DNA from: Chloroflexota bacterium
Lineage (GTDB): Bacteria > Chloroflexota > Anaerolineae > Thermoflexales > Thermoflexaceae
Reading direction: 5' to 3'
NCBI GenBank assembly: GCA_030550075.1
Contig: JAUQQB010000116.1
Coordinates: 1-8,112, forward strand
DNA: 8,112 nucleotides
In this document: positions 1-6,609 of the stretch, one piece after another
How positions within the stretch are numbered: position 1 is the first letter of the stretch
Layout: every line of letters begins with the position of its first letter
Position numbers and translations under genes: made by a program
The notes under the pieces: model-generated
What the model was told of the DNA's origin: nothing
Seen by the model: only the letters and a program-made list of their open reading frames with translations
Database searches by the model: none

Positions 1-153
1 CCGCCCTTCGTCTCGCCCTCTCCGCCACCACTTACGGGCACAAGAGAGGGAGCATCCGATCTCCGCGGCGATGGTTGCCAGCGTTTTCCCCTCCAACTTG
101 GCCTGGTAAATGCGCTCCCTCTCCTGCTTGGTCAGGGGTTCGCGTTGTCCCAT
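1..153 (-). CDS. Helix-turn-helix transposase, N-terminal 51 codons (runs off window)
   Basis: The frame reads leftwards from an ATG at 153-151 and is still open at the window edge. The start is well supported by an AGGAGG ribosome site at about 163-168, six to seven bases upstream. Visible protein: MGQREPLTKQERERIYQAKL, then a stretch with LATIAAEIGCS and ARKWWRRGRDEGR. This is the layout of the Homeodomain-like/HTH domain (about residues 8-45) that precedes the integrase-type DDE core in IS481-like and related transposases; WWRRGRDEG is a frequent junction in such proteins. The catalytic core is outside the window, so the family cannot be fixed. The repeat cluster at 205-278 lies upstream, where the end of this element would be expected. 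It could instead be a stand-alone HTH protein, but the context of three mobile-element remnants favours a transposase. Confidence 0.72.
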   Translation of the reverse strand, partial: MGQREPLTKQERERIYQAKLEGKTLATIAAEIGCSLSCARKWWRRGRDEGR

Positions 154-204
154 TGGACACCTCCTTTGCTCGGGAGAGCTCCCAGAAGCATACCCGAGAT
201 GTCC

Positions 205-278
205 GAAAAGGGGTATGGCAATGCGCAACTGTTAAGGTACGACTTTACAAGACGACAAGGGGTATGACTTTACAAGAC
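205..278 (-). repeat. Tandem imperfect repeats, probable transposon end with several binding sites
   Basis: Read on the minus strand, the motif TCTTGTAAAGTCATACC (278-262) recurs as TCTTGTAAAGTCGTACC (253-237), exactly 25 bases away, with one mismatch in 17. A third partial copy keeps only the CATACCCCTT half (217-208). That same half, with the same CCTT tail, is also present at 266-257. The inverse orientation CATACCC occurs once on the plus strand at 189-195. The first two units contain TGTAAAGTC, and TGT is a usual terminal triplet of IS481-, Tn7- and Mu-type elements. I infer that this is the left end of the element whose transposase starts at 153, with the outer tip near 274. The repeats are seen directly; their function is inference. 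Confidence 0.5.
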
Positions 279-279
279 C

Positions 280-423
280 TTACATCGCTTTGGCCATTTC
301 GGTCATTTCCCGGAAGGTTTTTGCTCTGTTGCAAAGATCGCGAACGAACTTAGCGATGAAGGTTGTAAACCAACCCCTTAATGATGGACTCACGACGCTG
401 CAGTCGCACGCGGCGCGAGCGAA
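280..423 (-). pseudogene. Orphan C-terminal reading-frame fragment, unrecognised
   Basis: On the minus strand a frame is open from the left edge of the IS256-like element (423) to a TAA at 282-280. Its last part reads GWFTTFIAKFVRDLCNRAKT followed by FREMTEMAKAM. The charged, amphipathic tail looks more like real protein than random translation, but I do not recognise the family. There is no start codon with a ribosome site, and the upstream part would have to lie across the IS256-like element. It may be the C-terminus of another transposase or a host gene cut by the insertion. Nothing else convincing is seen between 154 and 423. Confidence 0.25.
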
Positions 424-451
424 GAGGTAAACTCAAAAGGTGTGGAAATTC
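424..451 (+). repeat. Left inverted repeat of IS256-like element
   Basis: The inner core TCAAAAGGTGTGGAAATTC (433-451) matches the reverse complement of the right end, TCAAGGGGTGTGTAAATTC, at 16 of 19 positions. The outer GAGGT (424-428) is also shared. Over all 28 positions I count 21 matches. Confidence 0.75.
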
Positions 452-521
452 TGTTGAAAGCGGCGTATTCTCCCTTCGAAGAGAAAAGCCGAGACGGGAA
501 GAAAGGAGGAGATACACCGCC

Positions 522-1748
522 ATGAGCAACCGTACCACAGAGAGATCCCTCTCAGCAAGCCCCACATAGGAGGGGTTGGGGGAGTGGCTTCGGGGCAAGA
601 TCCAGGAGTTCATCCAGGATCTCCTGGAGCAGGAAGTGACGGGGTTGCTGGGCAGGAGCCGCTACCAGCGGCAAGCCGCAGTGGACGGAGTCCAAGGCTA
701 CAGTAAGCCTCGTAGGCTGACGCTGAGAATAGGCCCCATCACCATCCGCCGCCCTCGGGTGCGGGGGTTGGAGGAGCGGTTTACTAGCCGCATCCTGCCG
801 TTGTTTGCCCGTCGCACCCGGGAAGTCTCGGATCTCTTGCCTGAGCTGTACTTGCATGGACTTGCCGAGGGGGACTTCGACTTGGCCCTGCGAGGGCTTC
901 TGGGAGAAGATGCGCCGATCTCGGCCAGCACGGTGGCGCGGTTGAAGGAGAAGTGGCATGCTGAGTGGGAGGCATGGCGTCCACAACGGCTGGATGATGT
1001 CCAGGGGGTCTACCGGTGGGTGGACGGGATCTACGGGAAGGCCGGGCTGGAGAAGGATCGTGCTGCCCTGCTGGTAGTCATCGCTGGATGGGCGGACGGT
1101 CGCAAGGTGGTGGTCGCGGTCACCCCTGGGCATCGAGAATCGGTGGAGAGCTGGTCGGAGGTGCTGCGGGACCTGCGAGAGCGAGGGATGAACCCTCCCA
1201 AGCGGGTAATTGCGGACGGGCCTCTGGGGATCTGGGGTGCGCTGCGAAACATCCGGCCAGACGCTGACAGCTAGCGATGTTGGAATCACAAGATCCTCCA
1301 CGTGCTGGACAAGCTCCCACGCACCCAGCATGGAGCGGCCCAATCCATGCTCCGTGCCATTGCCTACGCCCCTACCCAGGGAGAGGCCGAGCAGAAACGC
1401 AGGGAGTTCGAGGTCGGGTGCCGCAAGCACGGGTACATGAAAGCGGCTGAGGCCCTTAGCCGGGACTGGGAGAAGATGTTGACTTTCTACCGATACCCCA
1501 AAGAACATTGGGTGCACCTCTGCACCACCAATATCGTGGAATCGCCTCTCGCGGCGCTCAGGCTACGGACGGATGCGGCCAAGCGATTCAAGAAGGTGGA
1601 GCGGGCTCTAGGAGTGATCTGGAAGATGCTCATGGTAGCCCAGAAGAAGTTCCGGAGGCTTAACGCCCCTGAGTTGCTGGCGAAAGTCTACGCCGGGGTC
1701 CAGTATAAGGATGGGATCGAGGTGAGAAGGGAGGAGGTCGCCGCCTGA
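522..1748 (+). pseudogene. IS256-family transposase with two in-frame amber codons
   Basis: The native start is most likely the ATG at 522, preceded by AAAGGAGGA at 502-510. From there one frame runs 408 codons to TGA (1746-1748), the usual size for a mutator/IS256 transposase, and is broken only by TAG at codon 16 (567-569) and TAG at codon 251 (1272-1274). The DDE triad is intact: D168 in WVDGIY, D232 in VIADGP, E340 in TTNIVESP, a spacing close to that of IS256 itself. The second TAG sits in DADS-stop-RCWNHK, where the family normally has glutamine (QRCWNHK), so a CAG-to-TAG transition is the simplest explanation. The first TAG lies in the poorly conserved N-terminus. The shorter frames starting at 576 and 1302 are pieces of this one gene. 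It is probably a recently inactivated copy that could still be mobilised in trans; suppression or readthrough is possible but unsupported. Confidence 0.85.
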
Positions 1749-1751
1749 TGC

Positions 1752-1779
1752 GAATTTACACACCCCTTGACGGAACCTC
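1752..1779 (-). repeat. Right inverted repeat of IS256-like element
   Basis: Inverted partner of 424-451. It begins three bases after the transposase stop codon and reads GTGTAAATTC inward on the minus strand. The outer tip on that strand is GAGGT. Confidence 0.75.
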
Positions 1780-1809
1780 AGCGGATAGCATGAAATCTTT
1801 CAAAATCAT

Positions 1810-1825
1810 GACTCCACTGCAAAAA
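1810..1825 (+). repeat. Left terminal inverted repeat of IS1182-like element
   Basis: GACTCCACTGCAAAAA, the exact reverse complement of 3672-3687. The match decays immediately inside the element. Confidence 0.88.
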
Positions 1826-1833
1826 CCTGAACT

Positions 1834-3588
1834 TTACCAACCGAATACCACACAATAAGGCGGTTGGAGGGTCACGAGGGGCTTGCACAGCGTCTGAACG
1901 GCCCGAATCAAAGAAAACAATGGGAGGAGCACCGGCTCTCCCAACCGCTCTTGCCCTTGTTTCCGTCTTGCTCCTGACCCCTCTTTCCCCTGGAGCAGCC
2001 GGAGTCTGGCGTGCAGGAAACGGTGCAACCGTCGCACGTTAACCACCGCAGCCGACCCGATCACCATGCAGGCCGCACGGAACCGCCCGCGCACCGGCAG
2101 TTTCCCTCCCGCAAACGGATGTTTTACGCTCCGCACCGTGGATTCTACGGCCGCCCGCAGGTTCCGCCCGGTCTGCTGGTGCTGAGCAGATTGGCGCCGA
2201 CGCGCTGCCCGCCGCAACTCCTCCACCGTGAAACGCAAGACCCTCTCCCCCGACCGCTGGCGCAGAACTGCCGGACAGCGGTATCGCTCCACACAGGTGG
2301 CGCAGGCGTCGCCCGCAAAGACGGCCACAAATGCCTGGCTCGACCCGGAAAGGGTCACGACCGCCGTGACTCCGACCGGGCAGGTGGCCCGCTCCGGTGT
2401 GCCCGTCGCATCCGTCCCGACCTGGAAGTCATCCAGATAGAACCGCTCCGGATCACGCGGTCGGCCCCGGATCGCGGTCTGGATCAGGGTGACCTGATGC
2501 TCGGCCAGCAGCCGGTCATTGTCCGCACTCCCATAACCGCCATCGGTGATGAGTGTCTCCACCCCGGTGCGGGCTTTCAGGTCCGGCAGCGCCTCGGCCA
2601 ACAGCACCCTGTCGTCAGTGACGTTGGGCGCCACCTGCACCCGGGTGATCAACTGGACCGGGTTCTCCGGGTCACAGGTCTCGGTGACGTTGACCACGTG
2701 GCCCCGGCAACCCCTCCCGCCCTTCTCCCGATAAGTCGCCTCCAGGTCATCCGGCGACTGCAGACTGCTGGCGCTCAGTTCACTGGACTCTTTCACCTCC
2801 AGGCGCTCCGGCTCCAGGCGAAAGTGCTCCGCAAAGACCCGCGCCAGAACCTGATAGACAGGTTGGTCACCGTAGTCGGCCTCCAGTTCCGTCAACAGAC
2901 GGCGCATCGCCTCGCCGATGCGCTGCAGGTGGGCGGGGAAGTCTTCTCGCTTCAGCCGATAGACATATTGTCCAGCGTGCCCCTGCCGATAGGGGGCGAA
3001 GAGGTCGGCATACCGTTGCTGATCCTCTTCCGAGAGCATGCGGTGGACCCGCTGCAGGACGGTCACCAGCAGTTGGATGCGCCCCATCTGGCGAATATTG
3101 GACGCCAGGAGCGTGCTGTCCATCCGCTGTTTCCCGGTCTTGAGGGAGAAGGCTTCCAGCTGCGCATCGGTCACCTGGGCAAAAGCCTGCTCCAGCAGGT
3201 TCTCACCCGTTTCCTGCATATGGCGAGCCAGCCGTTCTCGGAAATAATAGAGGGTGCGCAGGTCAAAGTGCCCTTCGCCCAGGTGGCGATCGCCCAGGGC
3301 ATAGCGCACCTGGATGTTGTAGCAGAACTCGTTGTACATCTCTTCGTCCGTCCAGCCGTTGGCGGCCTTGAGGAACTCCAGGGCGACCAGCGCATTGACC
3401 GGCACGTTGGGGCGGGAAGGGATGTCCGCATACAGGGTAGCGAAGGGTGCTTCGTCCAGACGGCAGAAGAATTCCTGATAGAAGGTCTCTGCCCAGGAGT
3501 TCCGCAGTCGCTGCCGCAGCGGTTCGGGCAGTTCATCTACGTGGCTGGTCAACGGGATTTGCAGGTGGCGGGTGTTCTTTCGGAACAT
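1834..3588 (-). CDS. IS1182-family transposase (DDE)
   Basis: 584 residues, cut-and-paste DDE transposase of the IS1182/IS4-like superfamily. The ATG at 3588-3586 has GAGGAG six bases upstream (3600-3595). The N-terminal 120 residues carry the usual DUF772-type segment (NALVALEFLKAANGWTDEEM, then YYFRERLARH). Catalytic residues are visible: D157 in GKQRMDSTLLASNI, D349 in LITDGGYGSADN, and E482 in LRAAVESTVRSVKHPF. Between the second D and the E is a cysteine cluster (C429, C432, C438 in CATCVERYRCP) typical of the family's zinc-binding-like insert. No stop or frameshift is seen, so it is probably active. The C-terminal tail after about residue 520 (basic, then hydrophobic) reaches almost to the terminal repeat and is less recognisable. 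Confidence 0.92.
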   Translation of the reverse strand: MFRKNTRHLQIPLTSHVDELPEPLRQRLRNSWAETFYQEFFCRLDEAPFATLYADIPSRPNVPVNALVALEFLKAANGWTDEEMYNEFCYNIQVRYALGDRHLGEGHFDLRTLYYFRERLARHMQETGENLLEQAFAQVTDAQLEAFSLKTGKQRMDSTLLASNIRQMGRIQLLVTVLQRVHRMLSEEDQQRYADLFAPYRQGHAGQYVYRLKREDFPAHLQRIGEAMRRLLTELEADYGDQPVYQVLARVFAEHFRLEPERLEVKESSELSASSLQSPDDLEATYREKGGRGCRGHVVNVTETCDPENPVQLITRVQVAPNVTDDRVLLAEALPDLKARTGVETLITDGGYGSADNDRLLAEHQVTLIQTAIRGRPRDPERFYLDDFQVGTDATGTPERATCPVGVTAVVTLSGSSQAFVAVFAGDACATCVERYRCPAVLRQRSGERVLRFTVEELRRAARRRQSAQHQQTGRNLRAAVESTVRSVKHPFAGGKLPVRGRFRAACMVIGSAAVVNVRRLHRFLHARLRLLQGKEGSGARRKQGQERLGEPVLLPLFSLIRAVQTLCKPLVTLQPPYCVVFGW

Positions 3589-3616
3589 GGCCCTCTCCTC
3601 TACCAGGGTGGTCCGG

Positions 3617-3625
3617 ATTATACCA
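3617..3625 (-). promoter_or_regulatory. Extended -10 promoter of the IS1182 transposase
   Basis: On the minus strand TGGTATAAT gives a consensus -10 hexamer (3622-3617) with an extended TGn element, 28 bases upstream of the ATG. No good -35 hexamer is found 16-18 bases further upstream, which fits an extended -10 promoter. Placement just inside the right terminal repeat is usual for an IS promoter. Confidence 0.6.
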
Positions 3626-3671
3626 GACCCGGCCCATTTTGAGGAGAACCGTTCGAATCAAACGCTACCCC

Positions 3672-3687
3672 TTTTTGCAGTGGAGTC
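3672..3687 (+). repeat. Right terminal inverted repeat of IS1182-like element
   Basis: TTTTTGCAGTGGAGTC, exact inverted partner of 1810-1825. The remnant glycosyltransferase sequence starts on the next base. Confidence 0.88.
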
Positions 3688-4373
3688 GGTATTTGAATTA
3701 TATGTGGAATACTGCAGGCGGTATTTACTTGCTTGCTATATTAGGGATATGCTACGGTTATGCTACTTGCCTACACGAAATGGCTCTAATTTCTGTTTTT
3801 CCTTTGAGTTATTTTGTCTTCATCAACAGGTTTGTGGTTAGAAATGATCGTACGCTTCTGCCGATAACATCTTTTCTTTTTCTTTTATCGACCTGGTTTT
3901 TGGTAATAATGATCGATAAAATAAAGAATTTGCAGATTCGGCTATTGAAACAAATGCTTCTTGGATTTGTTGTCATTTTTACGCTCATATCCATGGCTCA
4001 TCCGCTCTTAAAGACCATAGAAGACACTCGACGTATGATGACAGTAGGTAGCCGCGAAACTGCAAGGATATGGATAGGCTTCCATCTGCCAGCAGGTGCC
4101 AAAATTGCAGTTGAGTCCTATGCTCCATTTGTAGATCCGAGCCAATTCTCGGTTCAAGGTTTTGGTCGAATGATAGATCACGAACCAGAATGGTACGTTG
4201 AACAAGGCTTTGATTATCTGGTCTTTAGTGAAGGCATGTATGGCCGATTTTATCGTGATCCTGATCGCTACAGGAATGAGGTGTTACGATACAATAAGTT
4301 ATTCTCACGGTTCGATCTCGTGGCTATATTTACTGATGGAGGATATGAGGTGCGTATCTATAAAGTTAGATAA
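3688..4373 (+). pseudogene. GT39-type membrane glycosyltransferase, C-terminal remnant
   Basis: About 228 codons of protein-like frame start exactly at the outer edge of the IS1182-like element and end at TAA (4371-4373). Four hydrophobic helices are visible (around GGIYLLAILGICYGY, ALISVFPLSYFVFI, LLPITSFLFLLSTWFLVIMI and LLGFVVIFTLISMAHPLL), followed by a soluble tail of about 120 residues with GAKIAVESYAPF and FDYLVFSEGMYGRFY. RNDRTLLPI before the third helix resembles the R-x-x-RYLLP loop of PMT/ArnT-like transferases, and this layout is their usual C-terminal half. The catalytic N-terminal half is missing and is not present left of the insertion sequence. An ATG at 3702 has no ribosome site. 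The stretch is strikingly AT-rich (23 G+C in 60 at 3721-3780) compared with its neighbours, suggesting separate origin. Positions 4374-4492 downstream hold no recognisable gene. Confidence 0.7.
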
Positions 4374-4492
4374 AGTATCTCGTTGAAGTGGAGAACCTGT
4401 TAGAGCGAGAGGGCATAGTCACGGAGAGGCATTGGACTCGTGATGCATGATCAGGGCGAATCGTTTTCGTTCAGAGTGGTGCGGAAAGTGGG

Positions 4493-6448
4493 TTGGAAAA
4501 ACTTCAATGGCTTTTAACTCGGCTCGTCGATAGCTCGGATATGGGGAAGCCTGTGGGGAGAGTAATCTACAACCCGAAATCTTCCGTACCTCGCATTTGG
4601 GAGGCCGTAATTCTCCTGCCTCTCTTCACCGGGCTGGTTACCATTCGCCTCCATTCCCCCTCCCTCTGGTTCGATGAGGGGTGGTCCTGGCATCTGGCCC
4701 GGATGCCGATCCCCGAGATGCTGCGGGCGACGGCGGCGGACCGCAGCCCGTTCCTCTACTACCTGCTCCTTCACTTCTGGATCCGGATCGCCGGGGAGAG
4801 CGAGTGGGCCTTGCGGTGGCCTTCGGTCGCCTTCGGGATGCTGGCGACGGCGCTGGCGGGACGGCTCGCGGATTGGGGATGGGGACGCCCGGCGGGGCTC
4901 TTTACCATCCTCGTGATGGGGCTCTCCCCATTCTGGCTGTATTATGTCCAGGAAGCCCGAATGTATACGATGCTGGCCGCCGGGGCCCTCGCTACCCTCT
5001 GGAGCCTGGAAGCCATCCTCCAGCGGCCGGCCGGGCGCCGGTTCTTCCGGTGGACGCTCCTGGCCGCCGGGACCGCCCTGACGCATTACTTCGGGCTGTT
5101 CCCGGTCGCTGTGATGGCCGTCGGGCTGGGCCTGTGGAGCGCCCATCGCCCGGTTGCTCGTCGATGGTGGGGGTGGAGTATGCTGGGGCTGGCGGCGATG
5201 ATCGGCCCCTGGCTGCTCTTCGCCCGGGAACGGTTCGCGAGCCCGGAGGCCTTCCTCCGGCCTCCCATGACAACCGTGGGACTGCTTACAGCGCTCGCCC
5301 ACGGATTCTGGCCCGGAGAATGGACCTGGCTCCCTGCCGCCCTTCTGGCGGCGGCGGCCCTGCTTCGAGGGCATCCCTTCTCCCGCCGGTGGGCCGCCCT
5401 CTCCCTGGGCACCCTGATGCTCACCGCGGCGGTGCTGCTGGGGATCTTCCCCCGCTTCGCGCTGTTCCACCCTCGCTATGTAATCTTCCTCTGGACCTTC
5501 TGGGCCATCGGGATCGGCGGAGGGGCGGCCCAAATCGGGGAGATCCTGAGCGATCGCCTCCCCGGGATCCTCTGTTCCCGATGGATCGGCATCCTGTTCC
5601 TGTTCCCCCTGGGGGCGATGCTCTTTCCCTCCTGGCGGGCCTGGCTTCAGGATCCCCAGCGCGGGCGCGATCCTTACCGGGAAGCCGTCGCCCAGGTGGC
5701 CCGGCAGATCCGCCCCGGGGAGGCCGCCCTTGCTCTGCGGGCCAACTGGGCGGTGCTATATTACTGGGAACGCATGCAGGTCCCCGCTCCTCTGCTCATG
5801 GGCCCTGAAACGCCCATCTGGGAGGATAGCGAGGTTCTCTCCTGGCTGCAGGAGGCCTACCGCCGCTACGGTCTGCCGGATCGCCCCTGGCGTCTCTGGC
5901 TCTTCGGATGGCAGCAAGAGGTCGTGGATCCGCTCCGGCTCTTCGATGGACTGCTGCTGGAGAACGGGTTCGAGGTGGGGGGACAGCCCTTTGGGAGCCT
6001 CTGGGTGGCCTATTATGAAACCTGGCCGCCGTTCCACGGGCGGATGTTGAGGCCTCCGCATGCCGAGTTTGAGGGAAAGATCGAACTGCGAGGGGTCCAC
6101 CTGCGCGAACCCCGATGGCCCGGGGATGTCCTGGGGGTCACCCTGGCGTGGGCCCGCGTGGGGCCCGTGCCGCGCCCACCCCGGATGTTCGTCCATGTCC
6201 TGGATCCCACCGGTCACCTGGTTGCCCAGCAGGACGGCCCGTTGCCGAATGACCTGGTCCCCATCTCCGGCTGGCCTCTGGATCACGCCTATCCGGTCTT
6301 CGTCCGGGTGCTGCTGCCGCGGGACCTCCATGGAGCCTACATCGTTCGGGTTGGGCTGTACGATTCGGAATCCGGGCAGCGGTGGCGGGCCCGCTGGGAT
6401 GGTGGGGAAGGAGACGGCGTGCCGGTTGGGAGGCTGGAGCGGCCGTAA
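4493..6448 (+). CDS. GT39/ArnT-like membrane glycosyltransferase with C-terminal beta-type domain
   Basis: A 651-residue integral membrane enzyme expected to transfer a sugar from a polyprenyl-phosphate donor to a protein, lipid or glycan outside the membrane. After a first helix (about 36-52) comes the family signature SLWFDEGWS with the acidic pair D61-E62, then DRSPFLYYLLLH (83-94), ALRWPS (106-111) and YVQEARMY (151-158). About eight to ten further hydrophobic segments follow to about residue 385. The tail is soluble. From about residue 513 it forms a separate module with motifs LRGVHL, PGDVLGVTLAW, MFVHVLDPTGHLVAQQDG and YIVRVGLYD, which reads as a beta-sandwich. The start is uncertain: TTG at 4493 has a weak GGAAAG upstream, and ATG at 4541 (residue 17) would also spare the first helix. 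The gene is very GC-rich (46 of 60 at 5341-5400). The acceptor is unknown. Confidence 0.88.
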   Translation: MEKLQWLLTRLVDSSDMGKPVGRVIYNPKSSVPRIWEAVILLPLFTGLVTIRLHSPSLWFDEGWSWHLARMPIPEMLRATAADRSPFLYYLLLHFWIRIAGESEWALRWPSVAFGMLATALAGRLADWGWGRPAGLFTILVMGLSPFWLYYVQEARMYTMLAAGALATLWSLEAILQRPAGRRFFRWTLLAAGTALTHYFGLFPVAVMAVGLGLWSAHRPVARRWWGWSMLGLAAMIGPWLLFARERFASPEAFLRPPMTTVGLLTALAHGFWPGEWTWLPAALLAAAALLRGHPFSRRWAALSLGTLMLTAAVLLGIFPRFALFHPRYVIFLWTFWAIGIGGGAAQIGEILSDRLPGILCSRWIGILFLFPLGAMLFPSWRAWLQDPQRGRDPYREAVAQVARQIRPGEAALALRANWAVLYYWERMQVPAPLLMGPETPIWEDSEVLSWLQEAYRRYGLPDRPWRLWLFGWQQEVVDPLRLFDGLLLENGFEVGGQPFGSLWVAYYETWPPFHGRMLRPPHAEFEGKIELRGVHLREPRWPGDVLGVTLAWARVGPVPRPPRMFVHVLDPTGHLVAQQDGPLPNDLVPISGWPLDHAYPVFVRVLLPRDLHGAYIVRVGLYDSESGQRWRARWDGGEGDGVPVGRLERP

Positions 6449-6465
6449 GGTATCCCCTTCGGCCG
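6440..6465 (+). terminator. Stem-loop over the stop codon, possible terminator or mRNA 3' hairpin
   Basis: CGGCCG (6440-6445), a bulged T, AAGG (6447-6450), a five-base loop TATCC, CCTT (6456-6459) and CGGCCG (6460-6465) form a ten-pair stem across the TAA at 6446-6448. There is no T-run after it, so it is not a classical intrinsic terminator. The structure is seen; a role in ending or stabilising the transcript is inferred. Confidence 0.35.
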
Positions 6466-6609
6466 TATGGGGAAGATTACAATTAAAAAGGAGCAAGGCC
6501 ATCTCAGATTGGCGGTCGGTCCGACACGTCCTGTCCGAGCGGTCGATAGCTCCTGGTTCAGCGACACAAATCCAGACGACCCGTCGCTTTGTCCTTGAGG
6601 GAATAGGAG

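Larger units (their letters stand above)
424..1779 (+). mobile_element. IS256-family-like insertion sequence, transposase interrupted by two TAG codons
   Basis: About 1.36 kb, bounded by imperfect inverted repeats at 424-451 and 1752-1779, with one transposase frame between them (522-1748). This length is normal for IS256-family elements, and the right repeat contains GTGTAAA, which resembles the ends of IS256 itself. The stop codon lies only three bases before the right repeat, while about 70 bases separate the left repeat from the start codon. IS256-type elements usually make 8-9-bp target duplications. The flanks AGCGAAGA (418-425) and AGCGGATA (1780-1787) match at 6 of 8 positions, but the left one would overlap the repeat, so no clean duplication is visible. 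The element lies only 30 bases from the IS1182-like element to its right. Confidence 0.8.
1810..3687 (-). mobile_element. IS1182-like insertion sequence, apparently complete
   Basis: 1878 bp, delimited by a perfect 16-bp inverted repeat (1810-1825 and 3672-3687) and filled almost entirely by one intact transposase gene on the minus strand. The transposase stop codon lies nine bases from the left repeat. The outermost six bases are GACTCC at the left and GGAGTC at the right. The flanking bases (AATCAT on the left, GGTATT on the right) show no target duplication. Together with the truncated gene on the right edge, this suggests that an adjacent deletion or rearrangement followed the insertion. 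Base composition and intact coding capacity suggest a recent arrival. Confidence 0.88.

Noticed and set aside
187..219. CATACCC/GGGTATG hairpin as an independent regulator of the first gene
   Set aside because: Better explained as copies of the transposon-end motif in opposite orientation; no separate regulatory evidence is visible.
256..266. CAAGGGGTATG as the left end of the IS256-like element (resembles CAAGGGGTGTG at the right end)
   Set aside because: The match stops after 11 bases, whereas 424-451 matches the right end over 28 positions and gives an element of the expected size.
552..1517. Long antisense frame (321 codons) opposite the IS256-like transposase
   Set aside because: It has no recognisable motif or ribosome site and overlaps a frame with clear DDE motifs. 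GC-rich DNA often leaves the opposite strand open.
1790..1825. ATG AAA TCT TTC AAA ATC frame entering the IS1182-like element, as a possible start of the broken glycosyltransferase
   Set aside because: There is no ribosome site, only a few codons precede the element, and joining it to the right flank does not keep the glycosyltransferase frame.
2011..3642. 543-codon plus-strand frame opposite the IS1182 transposase
   Set aside because: It lies antisense to a transposase with all catalytic motifs, is rich in arginine, histidine and proline in the way expected for shadow translation, and has no ribosome site.
4379..4450. Small frame LVEVENLLEREGIVTERHW ending in TGA between two glycosyltransferase genes
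   Set aside because: About 23 codons with no start codon or ribosome site, and stop codons immediately upstream. It could be debris but cannot be supported.
4514..5533. 339-codon minus-strand frame, rich in P, E, G, R and Q
   Set aside because: Composition is that of complementary translation of a GC-rich membrane-protein gene.
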